A stretch of 8,914 nucleotides of DNA from CAYZJV01 sp964482325 (GCA_964482325.1 CAYZXD010000060.1:1-8914), one strand, 5' to 3'. Counted from the first letter of the stretch, positions 1 to 6,408 are shown. Notes: generated by a model not told the origin, from the letters alone. Numbers and translations: made by a program.

Positions 1-57
1 TATAAGAATAGCGAAACTTTCTATTGAGCATCGTATATTTCATGAAAGAAACATAGC

Positions 58-69
58 TGTCGTACGACA
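58..69. repeat. Perfect 12-bp palindrome TGTCGTACGACA
   Basis: The sequence TGTCGTACGACA equals its own reverse complement. Perfect palindromes of this size in intergenic DNA are often binding sites for dimeric regulators. No core promoter that it would control is evident beside it, so a regulatory role is inference. Confidence 0.4.
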
Positions 70-80
70 ATTCGTCAATT

Positions 81-95
81 GTGCAACTGTTGCAC
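81..95. repeat. Perfect 15-bp inverted repeat, operator-like
   Basis: GTGCAAC and GTTGCAC flank a single central T. The arrangement is typical of a dimeric regulator's operator. It lies 11 bp from the palindrome at 58-69. A run GTGTTTTTCTC follows, so in RNA a short GTGCA/TGCAC hairpin with a 5-nt loop could instead act as a weak terminator. I favour an operator, with low certainty. Confidence 0.4.
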
Positions 96-175
96 GTGTT
101 TTTCTCAGTGTTACTTTTTTTCACACCTCTTTTCCCTGTCCCCCTATGTTCAAGTAAAGCAAAACCGGCAAATTT

Positions 176-204
176 TTGAGAAATTTTACCGATTTTGATG
201 TATT
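176..204 (+). promoter_or_regulatory. Weak sigma-70-type promoter candidate
   Basis: TTGAGA (176-181) and TGTATT (199-204) are separated by 17 bp. The -35 box matches consensus at five of six positions and the -10 at four of six. A start near 211 would give a transcript of about 145 nt ending at the terminator at 296-356. The surrounding DNA is AT-rich, so this could be accidental. Confidence 0.25.
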
Positions 205-295
205 TCATGAAAAAAAGGAGACTTGGCACGGACTGTGCATGTTATTTAGTACAGAGCAACAGTTTTTTCATACCTCCTTTAGTGTGATTTTCCTT

Positions 296-356
296 GGAGG
301 TCAGCGGAATTCTCTCCCCACCCCAACAACCCTCCCGCTGACCTCCTCCTTTTTTT
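296..356 (+). terminator. Strong intrinsic terminator, + strand
   Basis: The left arm GGAGGTCAGCGG (296-307) pairs perfectly over 12 bp with CCGCTGACCTCC (335-346). The loop is a C-rich 27 nt, and TCC plus a run of seven T follows. The other strand has no T run, so it acts on + strand transcription. It lies upstream of the promoter at 392-420 and so ends an RNA coming from the left, either an off-window gene or a small RNA. ACCTCC at 272-277 could compete for the left arm (GGAGGT, 296-301), which would allow attenuation. Confidence 0.8.
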
Positions 357-391
357 GTCTAACCATATGGACTCCTTTTCATTACTTCTTC

Positions 392-420
392 TTGTGATTT
401 CAATACTCTAGACGTATACT
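392..420 (+). promoter_or_regulatory. Sigma-70-type promoter of the barrel-protein gene
   Basis: TTGTGA (392-397), a 17-bp spacer and TATACT (415-420) form a good promoter. Transcription should start near 427. The leader would be only about 16 nt, carrying AGGAGG at 431-436 and then the ATG at 443. The promoter lies after the upstream terminator, so the gene is insulated from transcription arriving from the left. Confidence 0.6.
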
Positions 421-442
421 TATTTTGTTTAGGAGGAAAGAC

Positions 443-1648
443 ATGTCTAGAAGATCTTTCATAGCAGTAATGATGTTTATTACCCTTCTCCCCGCACTAT
501 TTGCTGGTGGTGGCTTTGAACACCCGGATCGAGGGTTTATTGCAACTAATCCACGCCAAGTTGCGATGGGAGGTGCTGGAGTGGCAACTGCCGATGCCGA
601 AGAAGCCTTCTTCCAAAATCCGGCAGCTTTGGGAGCTGGGAAGTTCTCGTTAAACCTCCCTTCAGCAGTCATCTCGCTATATCATATTCAGAACTTGTAT
701 GACCGTGGTCTCCTTTTACGTGCACCTGAGCTTCTTATGGACTACTTCAGTGATTTTACCGTAGAACAAGAAGTTGCAGATGACTACGTTGCATCGATTC
801 CTGCAGGCGACGGACACCTCGGTACTATCGATGTCTCAACCTCTTTCACTGCAGGTGCCTTCGGTATGGGATTATTCATCCAGGAAGATCTTTTGTTTAA
901 AAATAGCAACGGCAGTGATGATTTTGACTTCGTAGTCGAACAGAACGTTGCTCTTCCCATCGGTTTAGGTTTTAGCATACCCATTGTCCGTGATCAATTC
1001 TCCTTGGACATCGGAGCGGTAGTTCGTCCTACCTACCTCGCATATACAGAAAAGATTATCACTTTGACTGAATCTTTTCTGGAAAATATTAAGCTTGCTG
1101 CGGGATGGGCAATTCCTATCGACGTCGGTCTTGATCTCAACTTTCCTGCCGGTATACGTCTATCTACTGTAGTTCGGAATCTCAATAGTACCTACACAAT
1201 GCAGGAATATTCGGAAATGGGACTTTGGGTAAATGAAATGCTGGGACTTGTCGGCCAGGAAGGCCCCTATCATGACGAAGGAGAAACTGCTACGAAAACT
1301 GGCCCTTCATATCTTACGTTACCATGGTCCTGGGATGCTGGGCTCGGTTGGGAACCACAGGGGAATGGGTTATTCAAGCCCGTTGTTGCCATTGATATAA
1401 CCGATATCAACACGATGATTGAGAATGCCAATTCAGGTTCTGTAGATATTATGAACCATCTGCGAGCCGGCATGGAACTGAAGTTGCTGTCGGTGCTTAA
1501 CCTACGTGCAGGATATGCACAGCAGAGAGCCAGTGTGGGAGCCGGGCTGGATCTGGCAATTGCACGAGTCGATCTCGCCTATGTCTTCCCGGAATCAGAC
1601 GGGGCAGGAAATGATGTCATGTCGGTACGGGTGTCGATAGGCTGGTAA
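443..1648 (+). CDS. Outer-membrane beta-barrel protein, PorV/FadL/UPF0164-like
   Basis: This encodes a 401-residue exported protein, probably an outer-membrane beta-barrel. I start it at the ATG at 443 because AGGAGG (431-436) sits 6 nt upstream; an in-frame TTG at 425 would place that ribosome site inside the gene. Residues 1-21 form a signal peptide (basic MSRR, hydrophobic core, cleavage after LFA, before GGGF). The mature N-terminus has PRQVAMGGAGVATAD, then FFQNPAALG, a pattern shared by the PorV/PorQ and FadL-like barrels (the spirochaete UPF0164 group is similar). Many alternating hydrophobic/polar strands follow, and the chain ends in an aromatic (VSIGW), as many barrels do. Those families serve lipid or hydrophobic-compound transport or protein export; the substrate here is unknown. 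It meets the SIS gene tail to tail with an 11-bp gap and no obvious terminator. Family assignment is moderate; export is confident. Confidence 0.75.
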   Translation: MSRRSFIAVMMFITLLPALFAGGGFEHPDRGFIATNPRQVAMGGAGVATADAEEAFFQNPAALGAGKFSLNLPSAVISLYHIQNLYDRGLLLRAPELLMDYFSDFTVEQEVADDYVASIPAGDGHLGTIDVSTSFTAGAFGMGLFIQEDLLFKNSNGSDDFDFVVEQNVALPIGLGFSIPIVRDQFSLDIGAVVRPTYLAYTEKIITLTESFLENIKLAAGWAIPIDVGLDLNFPAGIRLSTVVRNLNSTYTMQEYSEMGLWVNEMLGLVGQEGPYHDEGETATKTGPSYLTLPWSWDAGLGWEPQGNGLFKPVVAIDITDINTMIENANSGSVDIMNHLRAGMELKLLSVLNLRAGYAQQRASVGAGLDLAIARVDLAYVFPESDGAGNDVMSVRVSIGW

Positions 1649-1659
1649 GACGTACAACA

Positions 1660-2688
1660 TCACTTTATGAACTGCTCTATGTATTTGTTGATCCCGGCAT
1701 TGCGGTTTTTACCGCAGGCATACGCAAGCATCAGCGATTGAGAAGTCTGAAAGACCGCCAATGCTGCAATAATATCTTCTTCGACCGGACACCTGAGGGT
1801 GATGGCACCCTCCAATGGTGCAAGGGATGACGAGTCGATGACCACAAGCGTGCAGGAGCTTTGTTCGTGCAGTTTCATGATATCCTGCAAGAGCGTCTCC
1901 GATTCATTTTGTTGCCTGAAATAGAGGAGTGCTGCTCCTGGAGAAAGTACTTCTGCAGAACCATAACAGAGTTGTTCTGCCTCGATACTGCGAATTACTC
2001 TTCCGCTCAGTTGCTCGCCACCATGGGAAAACAAATGAGCAAGAGCACTGAAAAGCCCACTCCCTATCGTCACTAACGTATTTTTTGCATGGAGCAGCTG
2101 CACGGCAGTATGCATCTCAGCAAGATTCTTTTGTTGGAAACTGAGCATTTCATAGATGAGAGTTTTTGAAACTCCCTGTAGGTCCGCACTGATATAAGCC
2201 ATAGCGGCAAGCATCTTTAGGGCATTGACGATATGTGTACCGCCACTGATGGTGATGCCAATTTGCGTCTGCCGTGCGAGGGTACCTGTTTCATTTCCGG
2301 TGATACTCACGATCTGGTGATGCTTCAGATGATCCAATGAGGCTATCACTTCAGGGGTCTCACCACTGAAACTGGTGAGCATTACCAGATCCTGTGTGAT
2401 CGGAAGCGGATTACTGAGAAATTCTGATGCGGGAAGTGCAATCGCATACCACCCGAGTCGCCTGAGCTGCAGTGCAAACAGATGGTTCAGATAGTGAGAG
2501 GCCCCCATCCCCAAAAGGAGGATACGATTCTGCTTTCGTATGGCATCAGCAACAGCTTGTAAAGCAGGTCGCTGGGTATCAAGTGTTTCCTGTATATCGG
2601 TATACTGATGTTCCTGTTCATGAATCATTTGTCTCATTGCTGAATCATCATCAAGTAACGTAATGTACTGCGCGAAAAAAGAATCCAT
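1660..2688 (-). CDS. Two-domain SIS (phosphosugar-binding) protein, possibly not an isomerase
   Basis: This is a 342-residue cytoplasmic protein resembling the isomerase half of GlmS and the AgaS/FrlB group, without a glutaminase domain. SIS domain 1 (about 40-170) shows LLLGMGASHYLNHLF (57-71) and TSFSGETPEV (105-114), the phosphate-binding Ser/Gly loops. SIS domain 2 (about 200-325) begins LVTIGSGLFSALAH (205-218). By my eye alignment with E. coli GlmS, the KHGP histidine (His504) is Tyr242 in CYGSAEVL, the KLKE glutamate (Glu488) falls in LSGR and is absent, and the C-terminal lysine (Lys603) is Lys335 in NKYIEQ. Sugar-phosphate binding is therefore likely but isomerase or deaminase chemistry uncertain; a sensor role or another reaction is possible. 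The ATG has GGAGG 6 nt upstream. The leader (2689-2766) is structured and I found no convincing promoter. The ROK regulator is about 3.7 kb away and not obviously linked. Confidence 0.75.
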   Translation of the reverse strand: MDSFFAQYITLLDDDSAMRQMIHEQEHQYTDIQETLDTQRPALQAVADAIRKQNRILLLGMGASHYLNHLFALQLRRLGWYAIALPASEFLSNPLPITQDLVMLTSFSGETPEVIASLDHLKHHQIVSITGNETGTLARQTQIGITISGGTHIVNALKMLAAMAYISADLQGVSKTLIYEMLSFQQKNLAEMHTAVQLLHAKNTLVTIGSGLFSALAHLFSHGGEQLSGRVIRSIEAEQLCYGSAEVLSPGAALLYFRQQNESETLLQDIMKLHEQSSCTLVVIDSSSLAPLEGAITLRCPVEEDIIAALAVFQTSQSLMLAYACGKNRNAGINKYIEQFIK

Positions 2689-2691
2689 AAT

Positions 2692-2751
2692 TCACCTCCA
2701 CGTATGCTCAGCAGGATTACCCGCTGGTTCATATGGCATCCTCTCTCTCAT
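2692..2751 (-). CDS. Possible 19-codon leader ORF ahead of the SIS gene
   Basis: An ATG at 2751 opens a 19-residue frame, MRERMPYEPAGNPAEHTWR, ending in TGA at 2694-2692. The stop overlaps the SIS gene's ribosome site (GGAGGTGA), leaving 3 nt before its ATG, a geometry suited to translational coupling. A second ATG lies at codon 5. The ribosome site is weak: GTAGG touches the first ATG, and a purine-rich run precedes the second. It may be a chance ORF; only its position argues for it. Confidence 0.25.
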   Translation of the reverse strand: MRERMPYEPAGNPAEHTWR

Positions 2752-2766
2752 CCTACCGGGTAAACC
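2709..2766 (-). promoter_or_regulatory. Two mutually exclusive hairpins in the SIS mRNA leader
   Basis: Read on the - strand, a local hairpin at 2726-2709 pairs CAGCGGG with CCTGCTG (7 bp with one G-U pair, TAAT loop) about 10 nt before the ribosome site. The same CGGGTAATCC (2723-2714) can instead pair with upstream GGTTTACCCG (2766-2757) over 7 bp, one mismatch and 2 bp. The long-range pairing would span most of the possible leader ORF. Alternative structures sharing one strand suggest leader-mediated control, but no known riboswitch class is recognised. Confidence 0.35.
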
Positions 2767-2855
2767 TCGGCTATGCCACCCCTGTTAAAATATTTGTATC
2801 ATGCATAAATTACTGATTGCATCATAAACAGTTATGAAAATATCCTCTGTCCTCT

Positions 2856-2884
2856 TTGAGCCTCCTGCTATTTCATGATACACT
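2856..2884 (+). promoter_or_regulatory. Promoter of rlmE, placing the start at the ATG
   Basis: TTGAGC (2856-2861), a 17-bp spacer and TACACT (2879-2884) each match consensus at four of six positions. A start 7 nt beyond the -10 box falls on the A of the rlmE ATG (2891), which would explain why no ribosome site precedes this gene. Confidence 0.4.
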
Positions 2885-2890
2885 GCACCC

Positions 2891-3499
2891 ATGGCAAAAA
2901 GCAGACGTGATACCGCAGATTTCTATACACTGAAAGCGCGAAAAGAGGGCTATCCCGCCCGTTCGGTGTACAAGCTTGAGGAGATTCAGAAGAGTCATCG
3001 CATCATAAAACCGGGAGATACGGTATTGGATGTCGGGGCTGCTCCGGGCAGCTGGACATTGTACACCCATCGCAAACTGATCAAAGGTCAGGGAACGATT
3101 GTATCGGTAGATTTAAATCCGCTGGGATTACACCCGGTTCCTCCGACCGTCATCAGTTATACGGGGGATGCGTTCAGTGCTGAAATTCGTGAAAAACTGG
3201 TGTCCCATGGTCCGTATCAGGCTATCATCAGTGATGCAGCTCCCATGACCACCGGGAATCGTTCAGTGGATACTTCACGCAGTGAGTGGTTGGCAGAAAG
3301 CGTGCTGGCCCTCGCAGAAGAACAATTGTGCGAACATGGAAATCTCGTGATCAAAATCTTTCAAGGAGGTGGAGAGGTCGCAATACTTCAGCGAATGCGC
3401 AAACTCTTTGTGAAGGCAAAACCCTTTAAACCAAAAACAAGCCGGTCCGACTCCTTTGAAATATTTCTCGTAGGACTAGACCGGCTTGGAAACCAATAA
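2891..3499 (+). CDS. rlmE: 23S rRNA 2'-O-methyltransferase RlmE (FtsJ/RrmJ)
   Basis: RlmE methylates the 2'-O of U2552 in the A-loop of 23S rRNA, using S-adenosylmethionine, late in 50S assembly. The 202-residue protein is full length for the family (E. coli about 209). It has the SAM-binding motif LDVGAAPGSWT (46-56), the acidic VSVDLNP (71-77), and the catalytic tetrad Lys28 (SVYKLEE), Asp115 (ISDAAP), Lys155 (LVIKIFQGG) and Glu190 (SFEIFLV) in the expected order. Start MAKSRRDTADFYTLKAR is typical. No ribosome site is visible in the 20 nt upstream, and a promoter-like pair places transcription at the ATG itself, suggesting a leaderless mRNA. The last 60 nt also encode, on the other strand, the terminator of mscS; the two genes end only 3 bp apart. 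Confidence 0.95.
   Translation: MAKSRRDTADFYTLKARKEGYPARSVYKLEEIQKSHRIIKPGDTVLDVGAAPGSWTLYTHRKLIKGQGTIVSVDLNPLGLHPVPPTVISYTGDAFSAEIREKLVSHGPYQAIISDAAPMTTGNRSVDTSRSEWLAESVLALAEEQLCEHGNLVIKIFQGGGEVAILQRMRKLFVKAKPFKPKTSRSDSFEIFLVGLDRLGNQ
3433..3488 (-). terminator. Intrinsic terminator of mscS inside the 3' end of rlmE
   Basis: CAAGCCGGTC (3438-3447) and GACCGGCTTG (3479-3488) form a perfect 10-bp stem with a 31-nt loop. Read on the - strand, the stem is followed at once by TTTTT (3437-3433), then GGTTT. On the + strand there is no T run, so it serves the mscS transcript. The stem flanks the codons for the conserved SRSDSFEIF segment of RlmE, so both coding and RNA structure constrain this DNA. 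Confidence 0.6.
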
Positions 3500-3502
3500 G
3501 TA

Positions 3503-4351
3503 TTATGCTTTTGCCGTATCAGGCATGTGTACATCAACCTGCGGGAATGGAATCTCTATTCCTTCATCCCTGAATCGTTTCAGCACCTCTTCCTGGAATC
3601 GGAAATAAACCGTCCAATAATCGCCAGGGAGAGTCCATGGCCGTACTACCAGATCCACGGTGGAGTCATTGAGTTTGTTCACTGCAATCACCGGCTTCGG
3701 ATCTGAAAGGATCTCAGGATACTTACCGATGATATCCCAGAGAATCTCCTTGGCTTTGCTTACATCACTATCATAGGCAATGGATATGCCCAGTTCCACA
3801 CGACGCTTATCGGTGTATGAGTAGTTCGTTATCGGACTTCCCCAGATGAGCTTGTTAGCCATGATCACCCGTTTGTTGTCAGGGGTGGCAAGCGTAACAC
3901 GCATCATATCCATATCACGAACCGAGCCGCTGATCGAACCGATTTCCACATAGTCGCCGATTCTGAACGGGGAATTCAATGCAATCATCACTCCGGCAAG
4001 CAGATTCCCCAAGGTCTCCTGAAAAGCAAACCCAAGGATAAAACCGGTGACTCCCAGTCCGGCAATGATCGGAGCAAGATTGATCCCCATCTGACCGAGG
4101 ACAATAACCAGCAGGATAATCCAGGCAGTTGCCGAAACCACTCTGACCATCAATTTCTGCATCAATTCATTTATTTTTTCACTCTTTGCCAGACTTTTGG
4201 TTATCCACTTCTTCAACAGTGAAATAAGGATCTTTCCCACAATCAGAATTACGACAATGCCGATCAAGTTAAATAATACACCAACAGCTTCTTCATTGAA
4301 CCAGAGCACCATCGAATCCCATAACGATCTCGCTTCAGTCTGTACTTCCAT
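3503..4351 (-). CDS. mscS: Small-conductance mechanosensitive channel, MscS family
   Basis: This homo-heptameric inner-membrane channel opens under membrane tension to release solutes during osmotic downshock. Its 282 residues match the classic short MscS (about 286 in E. coli). Three transmembrane segments are visible: about 23-47, 68-88, and the pore helix 92-127 (IIAGLGVTGFILGFAFQETL from residue 95, Gly/Ala-rich, then NLLAGVMIA). SPFRIGDYVEIG (127-138) opens the beta domain; the alpha/beta domain runs about 186-268, and IPFPQVDVH (267-275) is the usual C-terminal strand. The ATG has AAGGAG (4364-4359) 7 nt upstream. Its own promoter lies just upstream at 4404-4432, and a 14-bp hairpin sits between that promoter and the ribosome site. 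It follows htpG on the same strand at 88 bp, so partial read-through from htpG is possible. Confidence 0.93.
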   Translation of the reverse strand: MEVQTEARSLWDSMVLWFNEEAVGVLFNLIGIVVILIVGKILISLLKKWITKSLAKSEKINELMQKLMVRVVSATAWIILLVIVLGQMGINLAPIIAGLGVTGFILGFAFQETLGNLLAGVMIALNSPFRIGDYVEIGSISGSVRDMDMMRVTLATPDNKRVIMANKLIWGSPITNYSYTDKRRVELGISIAYDSDVSKAKEILWDIIGKYPEILSDPKPVIAVNKLNDSTVDLVVRPWTLPGDYWTVYFRFQEEVLKRFRDEGIEIPFPQVDVHMPDTAKA

Positions 4352-4367
4352 ATGTTCTCTCCTTATG

Positions 4368-4399
4368 AAAGAGGATTCACGCTAACGTGAACCCTCTTT
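4368..4399 (-). terminator. 14-bp hairpin after htpG, weak terminator or mscS leader element
   Basis: On the - strand AAAGAGGGTTCACG (4399-4386) pairs with CGTGAATCCTCTTT (4381-4368) along 14 bp with one G-U pair and a TTAG loop. On the + strand that pair becomes an A-C mismatch, so the structure belongs to - strand RNA. The T tract after it is poor (CTTTCAT). It lies 3 nt before the mscS ribosome site and also inside the leader predicted from the promoter at 4404-4432. It may end htpG mRNA, shield the mscS 5' end, or tune its translation. Confidence 0.55.
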
Positions 4400-4403
4400 A
4401 CAT

Positions 4404-4432
4404 ATGATACGCTGATCAGTTCTTTAATGCAA
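4404..4432 (-). promoter_or_regulatory. Promoter of mscS in the htpG-mscS gap
   Basis: On the - strand TTGCAT (4432-4427), a 17-bp spacer and TATCAT (4409-4404) match sigma-70-type consensus at four and five of six positions. Transcription would begin near 4397, just at the base of the hairpin. The -35 box is only 8 bp after the htpG stop codon. Confidence 0.5.
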
Positions 4433-4439
4433 TGCTGCA

Positions 4440-6305
4440 TTAGCGACTCAGTAATGCATTCAACCGCTTTACAAAGTCTGCAGGATTTTTCAGCATAACT
4501 CCTTCATTGAGCAAGGCCTGATCAAGCAGTACCTGTGATAAATCACTGATGAAGTTCTCATCCTCGGCATCGGCGATCTTTTTCACTACAGGACTATCTA
4601 CGTTAATTTCCAGAATAGGAGTACTCTCGGGCATATCGGCCTGTCCCATGGACTTAAGGATCTGCTGCATCTGCACCGTCATATCATCATCATCAACAAC
4701 TACAACGGCAGGAGCGTCCACAAGGCGTGTCGATACCACGACATCCTTCACCCGATCCCCAAGTGCATTCTTGATTTTCTTCACAACGTCCTTGCCTGCT
4801 TTCTTCTTCTTTTTGCTCTCTTCTTTATCAAGCTCGTCAACAGCACCGCTCTTATTAATCGCTTTCAAGGGAAGCTCAGCATACGTACCGATTGAAGGAA
4901 CTACGATATCGTCAATATCGTCGGTCATCAGCAGTACTTCAATACCCTTTTTCCTGTACCCTTCCAGCAACGGTGAACGACGGATAGTATCTTCATTACC
5001 TCCTGCGAGATAGTAGATAGTCTTCTGATCCTCTTTCATCCGTTCCTTGTATGCAGCAAGACTGGTATAACCCTCAACTTCACTGCTCTTGAAACGCACA
5101 AGCTCCAACAGGGTTTCTCGGTTTGCATAATCACTGTACAGCCCTTCCTTCAACGGACGGTTGAACTGTTCAGCGATTTTTGTATACAACTCGGGATTCT
5201 GTTCTGCAACCTTTTTCAGTTCGCCGAGGATCTTCTTTACCGAAGCATTGCGGATATTACTCATGATCCGATTCTGCTGGAGAATTTCACGACTTACATT
5301 CAAGGGAAGATCTTCACTGTCGATCACTCCACGAACAAATCGAAGATAGGTGGGCAAAAGTTCTTTTTCGTCGTCGGTAATATATACCCGTTTTACATAG
5401 AGTTTCACTCCCGGCTTGTAATCTGCGTTGTAGAGGTCGAAGGGAGCTTTAGCGGGGATGTAGAACAACGTCGTATAGTTATTTACTCCTTCTGCCTGCG
5501 TGTGGATGTAATAGAGGGGATCTTCACTATCGTATGAAGTGTTCTTGTAGAACTCATTGTAGTCCTCAGCAGTTAATTCACTCTTGCTTCTTCTCCACAG
5601 CGCTGCGGCTGTGTTGACCTGTTCTACTTTGTGGGTGCTTCCTGTTTTCTTTCCCTTATCATCGTATTCATCCTGATCATAGGCAAGGAAAATAGGGAAA
5701 GCGATATGGTCGGAATACCGTTTCACCAGCCGTTCAAGCGTCCAGCGATTAGCGTACTCTCCTCCATCATCATTCAAATACAGGGTAATGGTGGTTCCCT
5801 GCGTCTCGCGCTCAGATTCTTCAAGCGTAAAGGTCCCTTTCCCTTTTGAAGACCACTTCCAGGCCACGTCGGTTCCTGCTTTACGACTCACTACCTCAAC
5901 CTTATCGGCAACCATGAAGCTGCTGTAGAACCCGACACCGAACTGTCCAATGAGGTTTGAATCCTTCTTTTGGTCCTCAGAGAGGTTCTTCAGGAAATTC
6001 TTGGTCCCTGAACGGGCAATGGTCCCGAGATCATCAGCAAGATCATCGTGCCCCATACCGATTCCATTGTCACTAACAACAAGGATTTTCTGGTCATCCG
6101 CATCAGTAAAAGAGATATCGATTCTTGGTTCAAATTTCAGATCCTTGAATGCCGCATCAACCAGTGTCTGGTATTTGAGCTTGTCCAGTGCATCAGATGC
6201 ATTGCTTATCAGCTCGCGTAAAAAGATCTCTTTGTGTGAATACAGAGAGTGAATGATCAGGTGCAGGAGTTCCGACACCTCAGTTTTGAATTTTTTCTGT
6301 TCCAT
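4440..6305 (-). CDS. htpG: Chaperone HtpG (bacterial Hsp90)
   Basis: HtpG is a homodimeric cytosolic ATP-dependent chaperone that remodels client proteins with DnaK. At 621 residues it is full length (E. coli 624). The N-terminal GHKL ATPase has RELISNASDALDKL (30-43; catalytic Glu31, Mg-binding Asn35), SDNGIGM (78-84; adenine-contacting Asp79), GQFGVGFYSSF (120-130) and GTTITLYL (170-177). The middle domain carries the catalytic-loop arginine Arg339 in LNVSREILQQN. The C-terminal dimerisation domain has MTVQMQQILKSMGQ and ends in NALLSR; a KKKKK run lies in the linker before it. The ATG has GGAGG 5 nt upstream. It diverges from the ROK gene across 103 bp. No CIRCE (HrcA) element is seen upstream, so heat control, if present, works by other means. 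Confidence 0.97.
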   Translation of the reverse strand: MEQKKFKTEVSELLHLIIHSLYSHKEIFLRELISNASDALDKLKYQTLVDAAFKDLKFEPRIDISFTDADDQKILVVSDNGIGMGHDDLADDLGTIARSGTKNFLKNLSEDQKKDSNLIGQFGVGFYSSFMVADKVEVVSRKAGTDVAWKWSSKGKGTFTLEESERETQGTTITLYLNDDGGEYANRWTLERLVKRYSDHIAFPIFLAYDQDEYDDKGKKTGSTHKVEQVNTAAALWRRSKSELTAEDYNEFYKNTSYDSEDPLYYIHTQAEGVNNYTTLFYIPAKAPFDLYNADYKPGVKLYVKRVYITDDEKELLPTYLRFVRGVIDSEDLPLNVSREILQQNRIMSNIRNASVKKILGELKKVAEQNPELYTKIAEQFNRPLKEGLYSDYANRETLLELVRFKSSEVEGYTSLAAYKERMKEDQKTIYYLAGGNEDTIRRSPLLEGYRKKGIEVLLMTDDIDDIVVPSIGTYAELPLKAINKSGAVDELDKEESKKKKKAGKDVVKKIKNALGDRVKDVVVSTRLVDAPAVVVVDDDDMTVQMQQILKSMGQADMPESTPILEINVDSPVVKKIADAEDENFISDLSQVLLDQALLNEGVMLKNPADFVKRLNALLSR

Positions 6306-6337
6306 GAGTTCCTCCGAAAGGTGTATATACCAGAGAT

Positions 6338-6366
6338 AACATAGTAAAATTTTTCTTTGCCGGCAA
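6338..6366 (-). promoter_or_regulatory. Promoter of htpG with an overlapping palindrome
   Basis: On the - strand TTGCCG (6366-6361) and TATGTT (6343-6338) are 17 bp apart, each matching consensus at four of six positions. The start would be near 6331, giving a leader of about 25 nt. The perfect palindrome TTGCCGGCAA (6357-6366) covers the -35 box, so a dimeric regulator could block it. The ROK -35 box begins only 8 bp away on the other strand. Confidence 0.4.
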
Positions 6367-6374
6367 CGTCCTGA

Positions 6375-6403
6375 TTAACATTTACCCCATTCTGAGCTAT
6401 GCT
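6375..6403 (+). promoter_or_regulatory. Promoter of the ROK gene, placing the start at the ATG
   Basis: TTAACA (6375-6380; five of six) and TATGCT (6398-6403; four of six) are separated by 17 bp. A start 6-7 nt past the -10 box falls on the ATG at 6409. This fits the absence of a ribosome site and suggests a leaderless mRNA. Confidence 0.45.
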
Positions 6404-6408
6404 GAGTC

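Larger units (their letters stand above)
33..217. repeat. Two copies of a TTTCATGAAA-centred element (33-52 and 200-217)
   Basis: The first copy (33-52) reads GTATATTTCATGAAAGAAAC and the second (200-217) reads GTATTTCATGAAAAAAAG. Both contain the perfect 10-bp palindrome TTTCATGAAA, at 38-47 and 203-212, with similar flanks on each side. The second copy overlaps a weak promoter-like sequence at 176-204. Two similar palindromic sites about 165 bp apart could be binding sites for one regulator, but AT-rich DNA can produce such matches by chance. Confidence 0.35.
1..295. other. Non-coding stretch with palindromes and repeats
   Basis: I see no convincing gene here. One + strand frame is open from the left edge to a TAA at 155-157 (about 51 codons) but has no visible start, is rich in Phe, Cys and Pro toward its end, and matches nothing I recognise; the tail of an upstream gene cannot be excluded. 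The stretch is AT-rich and contains a 12-bp palindrome, a 15-bp inverted repeat, two copies of TTTCATGAAA and several poly-T runs. It ends at a strong + strand terminator, so some RNA is probably transcribed through it from the left or from within. Confidence 0.5.

Noticed and set aside
2..157. Open frame from the left edge to TAA at 155-157, possibly the tail of an upstream gene
   Set aside because: No start is visible, the composition is odd and two palindromes lie inside it; too little is visible to call it.
176..397. + strand frame of 73 codons upstream of the barrel gene
   Set aside because: It needs a TTG start, has no suitable ribosome site, passes through the terminator hairpin and has a Phe/Thr-rich composition unlike a real protein.
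425..443. Upstream TTG start for the barrel protein at 425
   Set aside because: It would put AGGAGG inside the gene, and the predicted transcript begins near 427.
1701..1716. TGCGGT-TTTT-ACCGCA hairpin after the barrel gene as its terminator
   Set aside because: It lies within the SIS coding region more than 50 bp past the stop, has only a 6-bp stem and no T run follows it.
4549..5013. 154-codon + strand frame inside htpG
   Set aside because: It is antisense to a clear htpG, Ser/Thr-rich low-complexity, with no ribosome site; a shadow frame.
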